From Clostridium sp. (GTDB lineage Bacteria; Bacillota_A; Clostridia; Lachnospirales; Lachnospiraceae): 5,071 nt of DNA. The first letter of the stretch is position 1. Each line of letters opens with the position of its first letter. Shown in pieces: positions 1 to 5,058 of this stretch. The stretch spans positions 1 through 5,071 of the forward strand of contig JAMPAW010000218.1 in the NCBI GenBank assembly GCA_023666975.1, read 5' to 3'. A program made the position numbers and the translations under genes. A model generated the notes under the pieces. The model was not told the origin of the DNA and searched no databases. It saw nothing but the letters and a program-made list of their open reading frames with translations.

Positions 1-1
1 T

Positions 2-388
2 ACAATACAGCATGACAGAACGGCAGAATTTTTTGAAAAGCTGCAAGAGTTTTTTCCTTCCACAAAGGAAGCGTATATCGAAAGCGTAAAGGAGTATGGA
101 GACGTATTGGAAACGGTGGTGATAGAAGATATCTTTATGCCTCCGATCCTGAAATTATTAAGTGAAAATAGGGAACGGCAATTATTAGAAAGTGTATTCG
201 GATATATTGAAGAAATCTTAAACAGCAATGATTCACACTTAACAGATGTATTATCCGTTACCGTTCTGGAAATTCTGGGAAATGACAAGCTGATTTTAGA
301 GACTGCGAGACAATATATGGGGCCAAAGACCATAGCGCTTCAAGGAAAAGCGGATGAAGATTTGGGAAGAAAACAGTTAAAATTTTGA
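2..388 (+). CDS. DUF7674 family protein, 5' end cut by window edge
   Basis: The frame is open from the first bases of the window to a TGA at 386-388. No ATG lies in frame before a TTG at 107, so the true start is upstream. The 128 visible residues are close to the full length of this small family, so probably only a few N-terminal residues are missing. Visible parts are an N-terminal helix ending in an 'FFPS' motif (residues 17-20), a core 'VVIEDIFMPPIL' strand-helix (39-50), a helical 'VFGYIEEIL' stretch (65-73), 'TVLEIL' (87-92) and a C-terminal 'ARQYMGPKT' motif (102-110). The same order of motifs recurs in the protein at 609-977, so the two are paralogues. There is no signal peptide or membrane segment, so it is probably cytosolic. 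The molecular function is unknown. Such proteins often sit in arrays of small, possibly immunity, genes; that role is inferred. The DUF7674 assignment is from memory of the family pattern. Confidence 0.8.
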   Translation, partial: TIQHDRTAEFFEKLQEFFPSTKEAYIESVKEYGDVLETVVIEDIFMPPILKLLSENRERQLLESVFGYIEEILNSNDSHLTDVLSVTVLEILGNDKLILETARQYMGPKTIALQGKADEDLGRKQLKF

Positions 389-434
389 CGGCGGATGTCA
401 GTGCTTTGGAAAGTCACATATTGCAAAAGAGCAT

Positions 435-440
435 GAGGAA
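435..440 (+). promoter_or_regulatory. Ribosome binding site for the 448 start
   Basis: GAGGAA lies 7 bases before the ATG at 448. It selects this ATG over the TTG at 385 that would lengthen the same frame. The intact ribosome site suggests the short remnant downstream began as a real translated gene. Confidence 0.6.
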
Positions 441-447
441 ATCAGTG

Positions 448-576
448 ATGGATAAGAAACAGTTAAATCGATTGCTAATCGGTAGATTCCCTGAATTGGA
501 AAAGAAATATCAACTTCAAAGCTGTAAAAAATTTTGGGGGAAATATACGGAACAGGCAATCAAAAAGATGCAATGA
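448..576 (+). pseudogene. Remnant of a third DUF7674 gene with its middle deleted
   Basis: This is a 42-codon open frame with a good ribosome site. Its first 22 residues (with 'RFPELEKKY') resemble the N-terminal helix of DUF7674 proteins; compare 'EFFPSTKEAY' in the gene at 2-388. The last 20 residues ('CKKFWGKYTEQAIKKM') resemble the extreme C-terminus of the same family; compare 'CKKYMEKNTLKHCEEIEK' in the gene at 609-977 and 'ARQYMGPKT' in the gene at 2-388. The roughly 80 residues that should lie between them, which form the conserved core, are missing, with the join near base 514. The frame is kept across the join. The simplest reading is an in-frame internal deletion leaving a non-functional stub. 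It could instead be an unrelated short protein or a reduced form that is still expressed. The gap to the next gene is 32 bases. Confidence 0.55.
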
Positions 577-608
577 TTTGCAGATTGCAAAAAGGTACGG
601 TTATTAAT

Positions 609-977
609 ATGAAATATGATGAATTATATAAAGCTTTTAAGGAAGAAATTCCGGAGGGCTCCACTTTTTTGGAAATAAGAGAAACAGAAAATTTGATAGA
701 CGAAACCGACGGAATGCACATAGTATTCGGTATGGCTGTAGTTCCGTATATTCTTCATATTGTCCGGAATCATAAAATGCCCGAAATAAACAGCGTATTT
801 TCATTTTTGGAAAATATGGCAATGTGTGAAGATGCAAAAGTTAATGAAGTTTTAGATTTCACAATATTAGAACAATTGGCTGACGAAGGATATGATACAC
901 TGGAACAATGTAAGAAATATATGGAGAAAAATACATTGAAGCATTGTGAAGAAATAGAAAAATATTTTTGGATTTGA
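609..977 (+). CDS. DUF7674 family protein, full length
   Basis: A 122-residue soluble protein. The frame extends back to a TTG at 534, but that stretch lies over the end of the preceding remnant and shows no family resemblance. The ATG at 609 is therefore preferred, although its likely ribosome site (AAAGG at 591-595) is rather far away at 13 bases. Family features are an N-terminal helix with 'EEIP' (12-15), the core 'GMHIVFGMAVVPYIL' (35-49), 'VFSFLENMA' (63-71), 'VLDFTILEQLADEG' (81-94) and 'CKKYMEKNT' (101-109). It aligns along its whole length, almost without gaps, with the protein at 2-388, although identity looks modest, so this is an old duplication or separate acquisition rather than a recent copy. 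No transmembrane or signal segment is seen. Function is unknown. A role as an immunity-type small protein is inferred only from the context. Confidence 0.8.
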   Translation: MKYDELYKAFKEEIPEGSTFLEIRETENLIDETDGMHIVFGMAVVPYILHIVRNHKMPEINSVFSFLENMAMCEDAKVNEVLDFTILEQLADEGYDTLEQCKKYMEKNTLKHCEEIEKYFWI

Positions 978-1044
978 ATCCTGACATGTTAATGCCCCTA
1001 AGAGGATTTACAGTGGTAAAAACGCGGATGAAAGAGGTACATAG

Positions 1045-1476
1045 ATGGAAGCGTTAATGATATTGGATTTTAGCTGCTATTCAGAAAATATAATAGATAT
1101 TCTCACGGTGTTTCAGCAAATCGGGTGGGATGTTTACAATGCAGAGGGGAACGTTGAATATCTGCCCGCTGGCGATAACGGCGAATACGCGTGGCAATGT
1201 AGGAAAATATCAAAATCAGAGCTATATAATACGGTTTCAGAGAAAGTAAATCAAAAGGAACAAGTCGGCATAGCGTTATTTTATAATAATAGCGATATCG
1301 GCGTTCATTTGCTGGCAGAGGCAGCGGATCGGATTTTATTGAGCATTGCGGTAAATCGTAAAAAGGTTAAAGGAGCGCATACAGATATGGTATGGTATTT
1401 GGAAAATATCATCTATAAATTTTTTGATACGGGTGTGAGATTGATGTCCTATGAATTGCAGGAGTATGAGGACTGA
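1045..1476 (+). CDS. Small uncharacterised protein, possible immunity protein
   Basis: A 143-residue acidic, soluble protein that I do not recognise as a named family. AGAGG at 1033-1037 lies 7 bases before the ATG at 1045, which supports this start. A second in-frame ATG at 1057, giving 'MILDF...', is possible but lacks an obvious ribosome site. The predicted layout is mixed alpha/beta: a strand 'LMILDFS' (4-10), a helix with 'IIDILTVFQQIGWDVYN' (16-32), a polar loop rich in Gly/Asp/Glu (34-50), a helix 'ISKSELYNTVSEKVNQ' (55-70), paired strands 'QVGIALFYN' (73-81) and 'RILLSIAVN' (96-104), and a C-terminal helix 'TDMVWYLENIIYKFFDTGV' (113-131) before a strand. There is no Cys-rich motif, catalytic signature, signal peptide or membrane segment. 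Its size, solubility and place in a run of small genes fit an immunity-like protein, but no partner toxin is visible, so this is a guess. Confidence 0.75.
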   Translation: MEALMILDFSCYSENIIDILTVFQQIGWDVYNAEGNVEYLPAGDNGEYAWQCRKISKSELYNTVSEKVNQKEQVGIALFYNNSDIGVHLLAEAADRILLSIAVNRKKVKGAHTDMVWYLENIIYKFFDTGVRLMSYELQEYED

Positions 1477-1587
1477 AAATTCAAAAAAAATCTATTTTGC
1501 GGACAATGACGGAAAGGAAATTGACAGGAAAGGGAAATTCTGCTGTGCCTTTGGCTGCGAGGCAGGAAGCCGGAATCGGAGAAATGT

Positions 1588-1974
1588 ATGGAAACATTGG
1601 TGAATTGTGGCATTATTATTGATATTGAGATCATTGACAAGGTGGTGGCAGGAAATCAGCTATATGAAATATTTTTTACTGCCGCAAATCAGGACAAATA
1701 TAAGCTTGCATTCGATTTTGTATGGGATTACAGGTGTTCCATTGAAAACGGATATTTGGAACGTTTTTCGAAATTCTGCCATAAAGAAAAGAAAGAAAGC
1801 AGTATCCTTTTAGTACAGGATTCTGAGTATGTCAAATATTTTGAAGAACAGGTATCCGGTACGCGTCCGACAGACAAACTGAAAAATTATATTTTGTTTG
1901 ACCGTGTGGATACGGTCATCGAACTATTAACCTTAGAGGAGCCTGTGCTTATTAGGGGATTTGGAGAGGAATAA
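1588..1974 (+). CDS. Small uncharacterised protein, possible immunity protein
   Basis: A 128-residue soluble protein with no recognised family name. GGAG at 1578-1581, 6 bases before the ATG at 1588, supports this start. An ATG at 1584 is in another frame and is not used. Visible features are N-terminal strands 'CGIIIDIEIIDKVV' (7-20) and 'LYEIFFTA' (25-32), 'YKLAFDFVWDYRCSIE' (38-53), then an Arg/Lys-rich linker. After that comes what looks like the best-conserved part: 'SEYVKYFEEQVSGTRP' (79-94) and 'LKNYILFDRVDTVIELL' (98-114). The protein ends in an acidic tail. No membrane or export signal is seen. It is separated by 111 bases from the gene before and only 17 bases from the DUF4279 gene after, so co-transcription with the latter is likely. 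Function is unknown. By context it may belong to the same immunity-like array as its neighbours. Confidence 0.75.
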   Translation: METLVNCGIIIDIEIIDKVVAGNQLYEIFFTAANQDKYKLAFDFVWDYRCSIENGYLERFSKFCHKEKKESSILLVQDSEYVKYFEEQVSGTRPTDKLKNYILFDRVDTVIELLTLEEPVLIRGFGEE

Positions 1975-1991
1975 AAACTTAAGGATAGATT

Positions 1992-2393
1992 ATGAATAAT
2001 ACAAACGTCAGGGTAGAACTTAGAATTATGGGGGATGAATTTGATGTCTCGGCCATAAGCAAAGAATTGGGCGTTGCACCCACCGAGACCTGGAACAACG
2101 GCGATTATATACGCAATACAAAAAGGAAAAGATCGTATACGGCGTGGATATTCAGTACAGGTGCAGAAGAAACTTTAGACATAAACACGCAGCTGAAAAA
2201 GATTGAAGCTGTCTTTTTCCCGAAGGAAGCCACACTTTGCAGATTAAAGGAACAATATAATTTGGAGTTCAGCATTGATATTGTAATCGTTATCGAAAAT
2301 CAATCTCCGCCCGCGATTTATCTGGATAGTCCAATGATTCATTTTGCTTCGCATATTGGCGCCGGTTTTGATATGGATACCTATGTAAATTAG
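1992..2393 (+). CDS. DUF4279 domain protein
   Basis: A 133-residue protein made up entirely of one DUF4279 domain at the usual length. The ATG at 1992 has AAGGA at 1981-1985, 6 bases upstream. Family hallmarks are the opening strand 'VRVELRIMGDEFDV' (6-19), 'ISKELGVAPTETWNNGD' (22-38) with the conserved 'LG..PT' and 'GD', 'SYTAWIFST' (48-56) with the conserved aromatic-Trp pair, a helix 'INTQLKKIEAVF' (64-75), the strand 'FSIDIVIVIE' (93-102), and the C-terminal 'IHFASHIGAGFDMDTY' (116-131) with the invariant 'G..FD.D.Y' ending. It is probably cytosolic. The biochemical role of DUF4279 is unknown. It often appears in clusters of small genes of varied origin, as here. Translation is probably coupled or co-transcribed with the gene 17 bases upstream. 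The family call is confident from the motif pattern; the role is not known. Confidence 0.88.
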   Translation: MNNTNVRVELRIMGDEFDVSAISKELGVAPTETWNNGDYIRNTKRKRSYTAWIFSTGAEETLDINTQLKKIEAVFFPKEATLCRLKEQYNLEFSIDIVIVIENQSPPAIYLDSPMIHFASHIGAGFDMDTYVN

Positions 2394-2485
2394 GGCAGGC
2401 AGAACGGAAAAAGGCGGGCGCTTTCCGGCGCAAATGCATGACGGAAACGGAGAAAAGAGAGGACACGATACAGCGGTTGTTTTGG

Positions 2486-2492
2486 AAAGGAG
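2486..2492 (+). promoter_or_regulatory. Ribosome binding site choosing the WG-protein start
   Basis: AAAGGAG lies 5 bases before the ATG at 2498. The same frame is open from an ATG at 2438, but that codon has no ribosome site and would put 20 charged residues in front of the signal/anchor segment. The 2498 start is clearly better. Confidence 0.8.
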
Positions 2493-2497
2493 CGGCA

Positions 2498-4210
2498 ATG
2501 AAAAAAGCGGTTAGGTGGGCAGTCGGTTTATTATTCATAGCTGTAATCGCCGCAGTGGGCTATTCCATATTCCGGGAAGAGTGGTATTCTTATGATAAAA
2601 AAGTAATCTCTGAATTTATGGATTGTTCACAGAAGGACATAACGGAAATATATAACGAGGCGGTTCGCAGGCTGGAAGGTGAGCTCAGGAATTATGACTT
2701 GACAGAGGCGGTATTTATCATAGACGGCGACTTGGAACAAATTGATTTCCTGTTTTACAGGCCGGGATTTTTTTATGATGTAAACACAAAAATGATAACG
2801 GTACTGCCTCGGGAAAATCTTATACAATCCGTGGAAGAGTACAAAGGCAATTTTAAAGCTTCCGAAGTAGACGATCCGGTGACATTGATCGACGCGGAAG
2901 AATTAAGCCAGATTTACCGCGAGAACGCCGGCGACGGAGAAGTTAAGAAGATAATATATGACGGCGACGGTGTGCGGGTTTATCCTTCTGTGAGCCCTTC
3001 CGCATACGGGGCGGATACAGGCGAATTGCAGTGGAAGTGGATTATAAAACCGGATGCGTATGAGGATCTGGCTTTTGTTGCTGAAGATAGAATCGCTGTG
3101 AAAGATCAAAGCGGGAAGTATGCTCTTGCCAATATGCAGGGCGGGCTGCTGACCGTGTTTCGGTACGACAGTATAGATTGTTACCGTGAGGGAATAGCGG
3201 CGGTGCGATCCGACGGGTTATTTTTTTATATCGACGGCAACGGTGACGCCGTCAGTGAGAATACTTACGAGGGTGCATATCGGTTTGGGGAAGGTGCCGG
3301 AGCCGTGAAGCGGGAGGGATGCTGGGGGTTCGTTGATAAGGCGGGAGAGATGCTGATACCGTGTCAATATTCGGAGGTGCGATCCTTTCAGGAGGAAAGA
3401 GCCGCGGTAAAGACGGACGGCAAGTGGGGATATATTGATAAAGAAGGCGTACTGCAGATTTCGGAACAATTTGAGGAGGCGACGGATTTTTGCGAAGGAA
3501 GAGCTGCGGTAAAAGCGGATGGCAGATGGGGATTTGCTGACAGAGAAGGGAATTTGATTTGCGATCCGATCTATGAGGAAGTTCACTCCTTTCAGGAAGG
3601 GTATGCCGCCGTGATGTCAGGCGGGAAATGGGGATTCGTTGACCTGCGCGGCGACTTATGTATTGCATGCGTTTATGATGCCGTTGAGGATTTCAGTGAG
3701 GGAAAGGCGGCGGTAAAAAAGGCGGATTACAGGGACGGCCTTGATGCGTGGGCTTATATTGACCGGCAGGGCCGGACGGTAATCGATTTTTACCCGTACG
3801 ATGCGGCAGGAGACTCATTTTATTCTGTCGGAAAGTTTCAAAATGGCTATGCGTTTGTCTCCAAAACATTGTGCGTCGTCATCGACGAAGAAGGAAACGA
3901 TGTGTTCCGGGACTCATACTTTTTTATCAGCGCGCCCTGGTATAATCCGGAGTATAATGTCATTCCGGGCTATGTATATACAGACCCTGAAATGACTGTC
4001 CGCAAGTACGGCATGGCGGGAATAAACGGAGAACAGAGAATTGAGCCGGTGTTTGACGGGATCGATTCCATGTCGGGAAAGTATATCATTGTGTCCGAGT
4101 ATTGCGACGGGCGTCTCCGAAAGGGGCTGATTGAGGTGGGGATGCCGGATAAAGGCCGCCTGACGGTCGGCGGCTCCGGCGCAATTATTGCATCCTTTCC
4201 GCGATCATAA
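2498..4210 (+). CDS. Membrane-anchored or secreted WG-repeat protein
   Basis: A 570-residue protein beginning with a positive 'MKKAVRW' and a hydrophobic segment (about 8-25) without a lipobox Cys, so it is an uncleaved anchor or a signal peptide. The rest should lie outside the membrane. Residues 26-180 form an unrecognised acidic region ('ITEIYNEAVRRLEGEL', then strands around 'AVFIIDGDLEQIDFLFYRPG'). From about 188 onward come WG (KWG) repeats. Canonical Trp-Gly pairs sit at 276, 310, 344 and 378, each followed by '(F/Y)(V/I/A)D..G' and, later, an 'F.EG.AAVK' type segment. Degenerate units lie at 208, 242, 418, 459 and 504. WG repeats probably form a beta-rich scaffold for binding, perhaps of protein or glycan; no enzyme motif is seen. 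The gene is visibly richer in GC than the small genes before it. It follows the DUF4279 gene by 104 bases, so it may have its own transcript. The last 23 residues (Gly-rich) do not follow the repeat pattern, and the 3' end overlaps the convergent gene by 26 bases. Confidence 0.88.
   Translation: MKKAVRWAVGLLFIAVIAAVGYSIFREEWYSYDKKVISEFMDCSQKDITEIYNEAVRRLEGELRNYDLTEAVFIIDGDLEQIDFLFYRPGFFYDVNTKMITVLPRENLIQSVEEYKGNFKASEVDDPVTLIDAEELSQIYRENAGDGEVKKIIYDGDGVRVYPSVSPSAYGADTGELQWKWIIKPDAYEDLAFVAEDRIAVKDQSGKYALANMQGGLLTVFRYDSIDCYREGIAAVRSDGLFFYIDGNGDAVSENTYEGAYRFGEGAGAVKREGCWGFVDKAGEMLIPCQYSEVRSFQEERAAVKTDGKWGYIDKEGVLQISEQFEEATDFCEGRAAVKADGRWGFADREGNLICDPIYEEVHSFQEGYAAVMSGGKWGFVDLRGDLCIACVYDAVEDFSEGKAAVKKADYRDGLDAWAYIDRQGRTVIDFYPYDAAGDSFYSVGKFQNGYAFVSKTLCVVIDEEGNDVFRDSYFFISAPWYNPEYNVIPGYVYTDPEMTVRKYGMAGINGEQRIEPVFDGIDSMSGKYIIVSEYCDGRLRKGLIEVGMPDKGRLTVGGSGAIIASFPRS
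3119..3748 (+). repeat. Coding tandem repeats of 102 bases (34-residue WG units)
   Basis: The codons for the Trp-Gly position fall at 3119 (Tyr-Ala), 3221 (Phe-Phe), 3323, 3425, 3527 and 3629 (all Trp-Gly), exactly 102 bases apart each time. The next unit (Trp-Ala at 3749) is 120 bases further on, because six residues ('KADYRD' area) are inserted. The units are diverged at the DNA level, so this is an old protein repeat rather than recent slippage. Each unit has the form W-G-(F/Y)-(V/I/A)-D, x, x, G, then a hydrophobic strand, then 'F.EG.AAVK'. Confidence 0.85.
4155..4174 (-). terminator. Possible weak terminator hairpin of the methyltransferase gene
   Basis: GCCGCC (4155-4160) and GGCGGC (4169-4174) form a perfect 6-pair GC stem with an 8-base loop. 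On the minus strand it starts 10 bases after the stop codon and is followed by CTTTAT, a short T run only. On the plus strand the stem lies inside the end of the WG gene with no T run. It may serve as a weak terminator for the minus-strand gene, or be chance in GC-rich coding DNA. Confidence 0.25.
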
Positions 4211-4994
4211 TATCCATACAGTGCCGGTGAGGGATTCCGCCGCTGTTGCAGTTAAAAATAGTTTCCTCGGTCTTATGCAATTTCCAGTCGTGATAAAACA
4301 GAAAAAGCTCTCCGGAACGCCAGCGGAAGCGGTTGGTATTTTTGTCGGGCGGAACTTCAACAAACGGCTTATCCACAAAGACATTGATTGCGTGGATGCC
4401 GTTTTTATTTGTATGTTCTTTCAGGTTGGCTGTGATTTCTTCCCGAATTTCCGGCTTAATAAAGTGGAATACCCCGCTGCTGAAAATAATGTCGTAGTGT
4501 TCGGAAGCATGGAAATCAGTGATATCGCCTTTAAAAAAATCCACATAGGTATTGCATTTTTCGGCAAGCTTTTTGCCCTTTTCTATTCCTGTTTCAGACA
4601 AGTCGAAGGCGGTTACGATATAGCCGTTCCGGGCAAGAAAAACAGCGTCTTTTCCCTCTCCGCAGCCAATATCCAGCACTTTCAGCGGGGTAACGGGCGG
4701 CCGTAATTTCATTATTTCATAGCATAAACTGTTTGGGGTTATTCCCCAATAATAATCCGCCGTGTCGTATCTTTTATCATAATCGGAAACCACAGGAGAC
4801 TTATATCCCAAAAGGGAATCAATACTCGTATTCAATGCGCTTGCAAGCATTGGAAGTATGTCCGTTTCCGGATAATTCGTTCCGTTTTCCCACTTTGATA
4901 TTGCCTGAAAAGAGACATTCAGCTTATCTGCCAGAGCCTGTTGGGTATAGCCTAAAGCTTTTCTTTTACTCATAATCACCGATCCGATATTCAT
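4185..4994 (-). CDS. XRE-type regulator fused to TehB-like SAM methyltransferase
   Basis: A 269-residue two-domain cytosolic protein. Residues 1-64 are an XRE/Cro-type DNA-binding domain: 'YTQQALADKLNVSFQAISKWENG' (16-38, split by the turn near 26) is the classic helix-turn-helix with the 'SKWE.G' ending. After a linker with 'YWGITPNS', residues 100-205 form a class I S-adenosylmethionine methyltransferase. It has motif I 'VLDIGCGEGKD' (106-116), the acidic end of strand 2 'VTAFDLS' (127-133), 'GDITDF' (156-161) and motif IV 'YDIIFSSGVFHFI' (167-179). The C-terminal part ('RWRSGELFLFYHDWKL', 224-239, then 'ETIFNCNSGGIPHRH') resembles the ending of TehB tellurite-resistance methyltransferases. 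The methyl acceptor is unknown; tellurite or another small toxic compound is possible by analogy. The start has AAGGAG 8 bases upstream. The gene is convergent to the WG gene. Autoregulation through the upstream dyad is inferred. Confidence 0.88.
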   Translation of the reverse strand: MNIGSVIMSKRKALGYTQQALADKLNVSFQAISKWENGTNYPETDILPMLASALNTSIDSLLGYKSPVVSDYDKRYDTADYYWGITPNSLCYEIMKLRPPVTPLKVLDIGCGEGKDAVFLARNGYIVTAFDLSETGIEKGKKLAEKCNTYVDFFKGDITDFHASEHYDIIFSSGVFHFIKPEIREEITANLKEHTNKNGIHAINVFVDKPFVEVPPDKNTNRFRWRSGELFLFYHDWKLHKTEETIFNCNSGGIPHRHCMDIMIAERMQ

Positions 4995-5002
4995 AGAAAC
5001 CT

Positions 5003-5008
5003 CTCCTT
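5003..5008 (-). promoter_or_regulatory. Ribosome binding site of the XRE-methyltransferase gene
   Basis: Read on the minus strand, AAGGAG lies 8 bases before the ATG at 4994. It favours this start over the in-frame ATG seven codons later, which would cut into the first helix of the XRE domain. Confidence 0.7.
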
Positions 5009-5023
5009 GCTTCGTTTATCTCT

Positions 5024-5032
5024 ATTTTACCA
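5024..5032 (-). promoter_or_regulatory. Extended -10 promoter element
   Basis: On the minus strand, TGGTAAAAT reads as TG, one base, then TAAAAT, which fits the extended -10 form (TGnTATAAT). No good -35 box is found 15 to 18 bases upstream, where the large dyad lies instead. Transcription would start near 5017, leaving a leader of about 22 bases. Confidence 0.5.
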
Positions 5033-5058
5033 TGATCATGTGCGCTTTAGCGCACATG
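5031..5058. promoter_or_regulatory. Large dyad fused to a smaller palindrome, likely operator
   Basis: CATGTGCGCT (5037-5046), two bases, then AGCGCACATG (5049-5058) is a perfect inverted repeat with 10-base arms. The palindrome CATGATCATG (5031-5040) shares its last CATG with the dyad's left arm. The compound site fills the -35 to -10 spacer and upstream region of the minus-strand promoter. It is therefore well placed as the binding site of a dimeric regulator, most simply the XRE domain of the gene it precedes. No T run follows on either strand, so a terminator is unlikely. Confidence 0.55.

Noticed and set aside
107..388. TTG at 107 as the start of the first gene
   Set aside because: The frame is open back to the window edge, and the upstream codons encode a family-like N-terminal helix. 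The TTG is internal.
534..608. TTG-initiated extension of the 609-977 gene
   Set aside because: It overlaps the preceding remnant and has no family-like residues. The ATG at 609 fits the usual family length.
986..1057. Possible 23-codon leader peptide before the 1045 gene
   Set aside because: It has no ribosome site, no regulatory codon run and no attenuator hairpin. It is probably chance.
2405..2427. CGGAAA...TTTCCG hairpin after the DUF4279 gene as a terminator
   Set aside because: It is only a 6-pair stem with an 11-base loop and no following T run. It is too weak to call.
2438..2497. Upstream ATG at 2438 for the WG protein
   Set aside because: There is no ribosome site, and it would place a charged stretch before the signal/anchor segment. 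AAAGGAG marks the ATG at 2498.
3218..3668. Long minus-strand open frames opposite the WG repeats
   Set aside because: They mirror the repeat coding in other frames, lack ribosome sites and have unlikely composition (rich in Pro, Arg and Ser).
4181..4191. GCAATTATTGC palindrome over the methyltransferase stop
   Set aside because: It is a very short AT-rich stem with no room for a loop. It is probably chance.
4188..4975. Plus-strand open frames opposite the methyltransferase gene
   Set aside because: The minus-strand frame carries clear XRE and methyltransferase motifs. The plus-strand frames are shadows.
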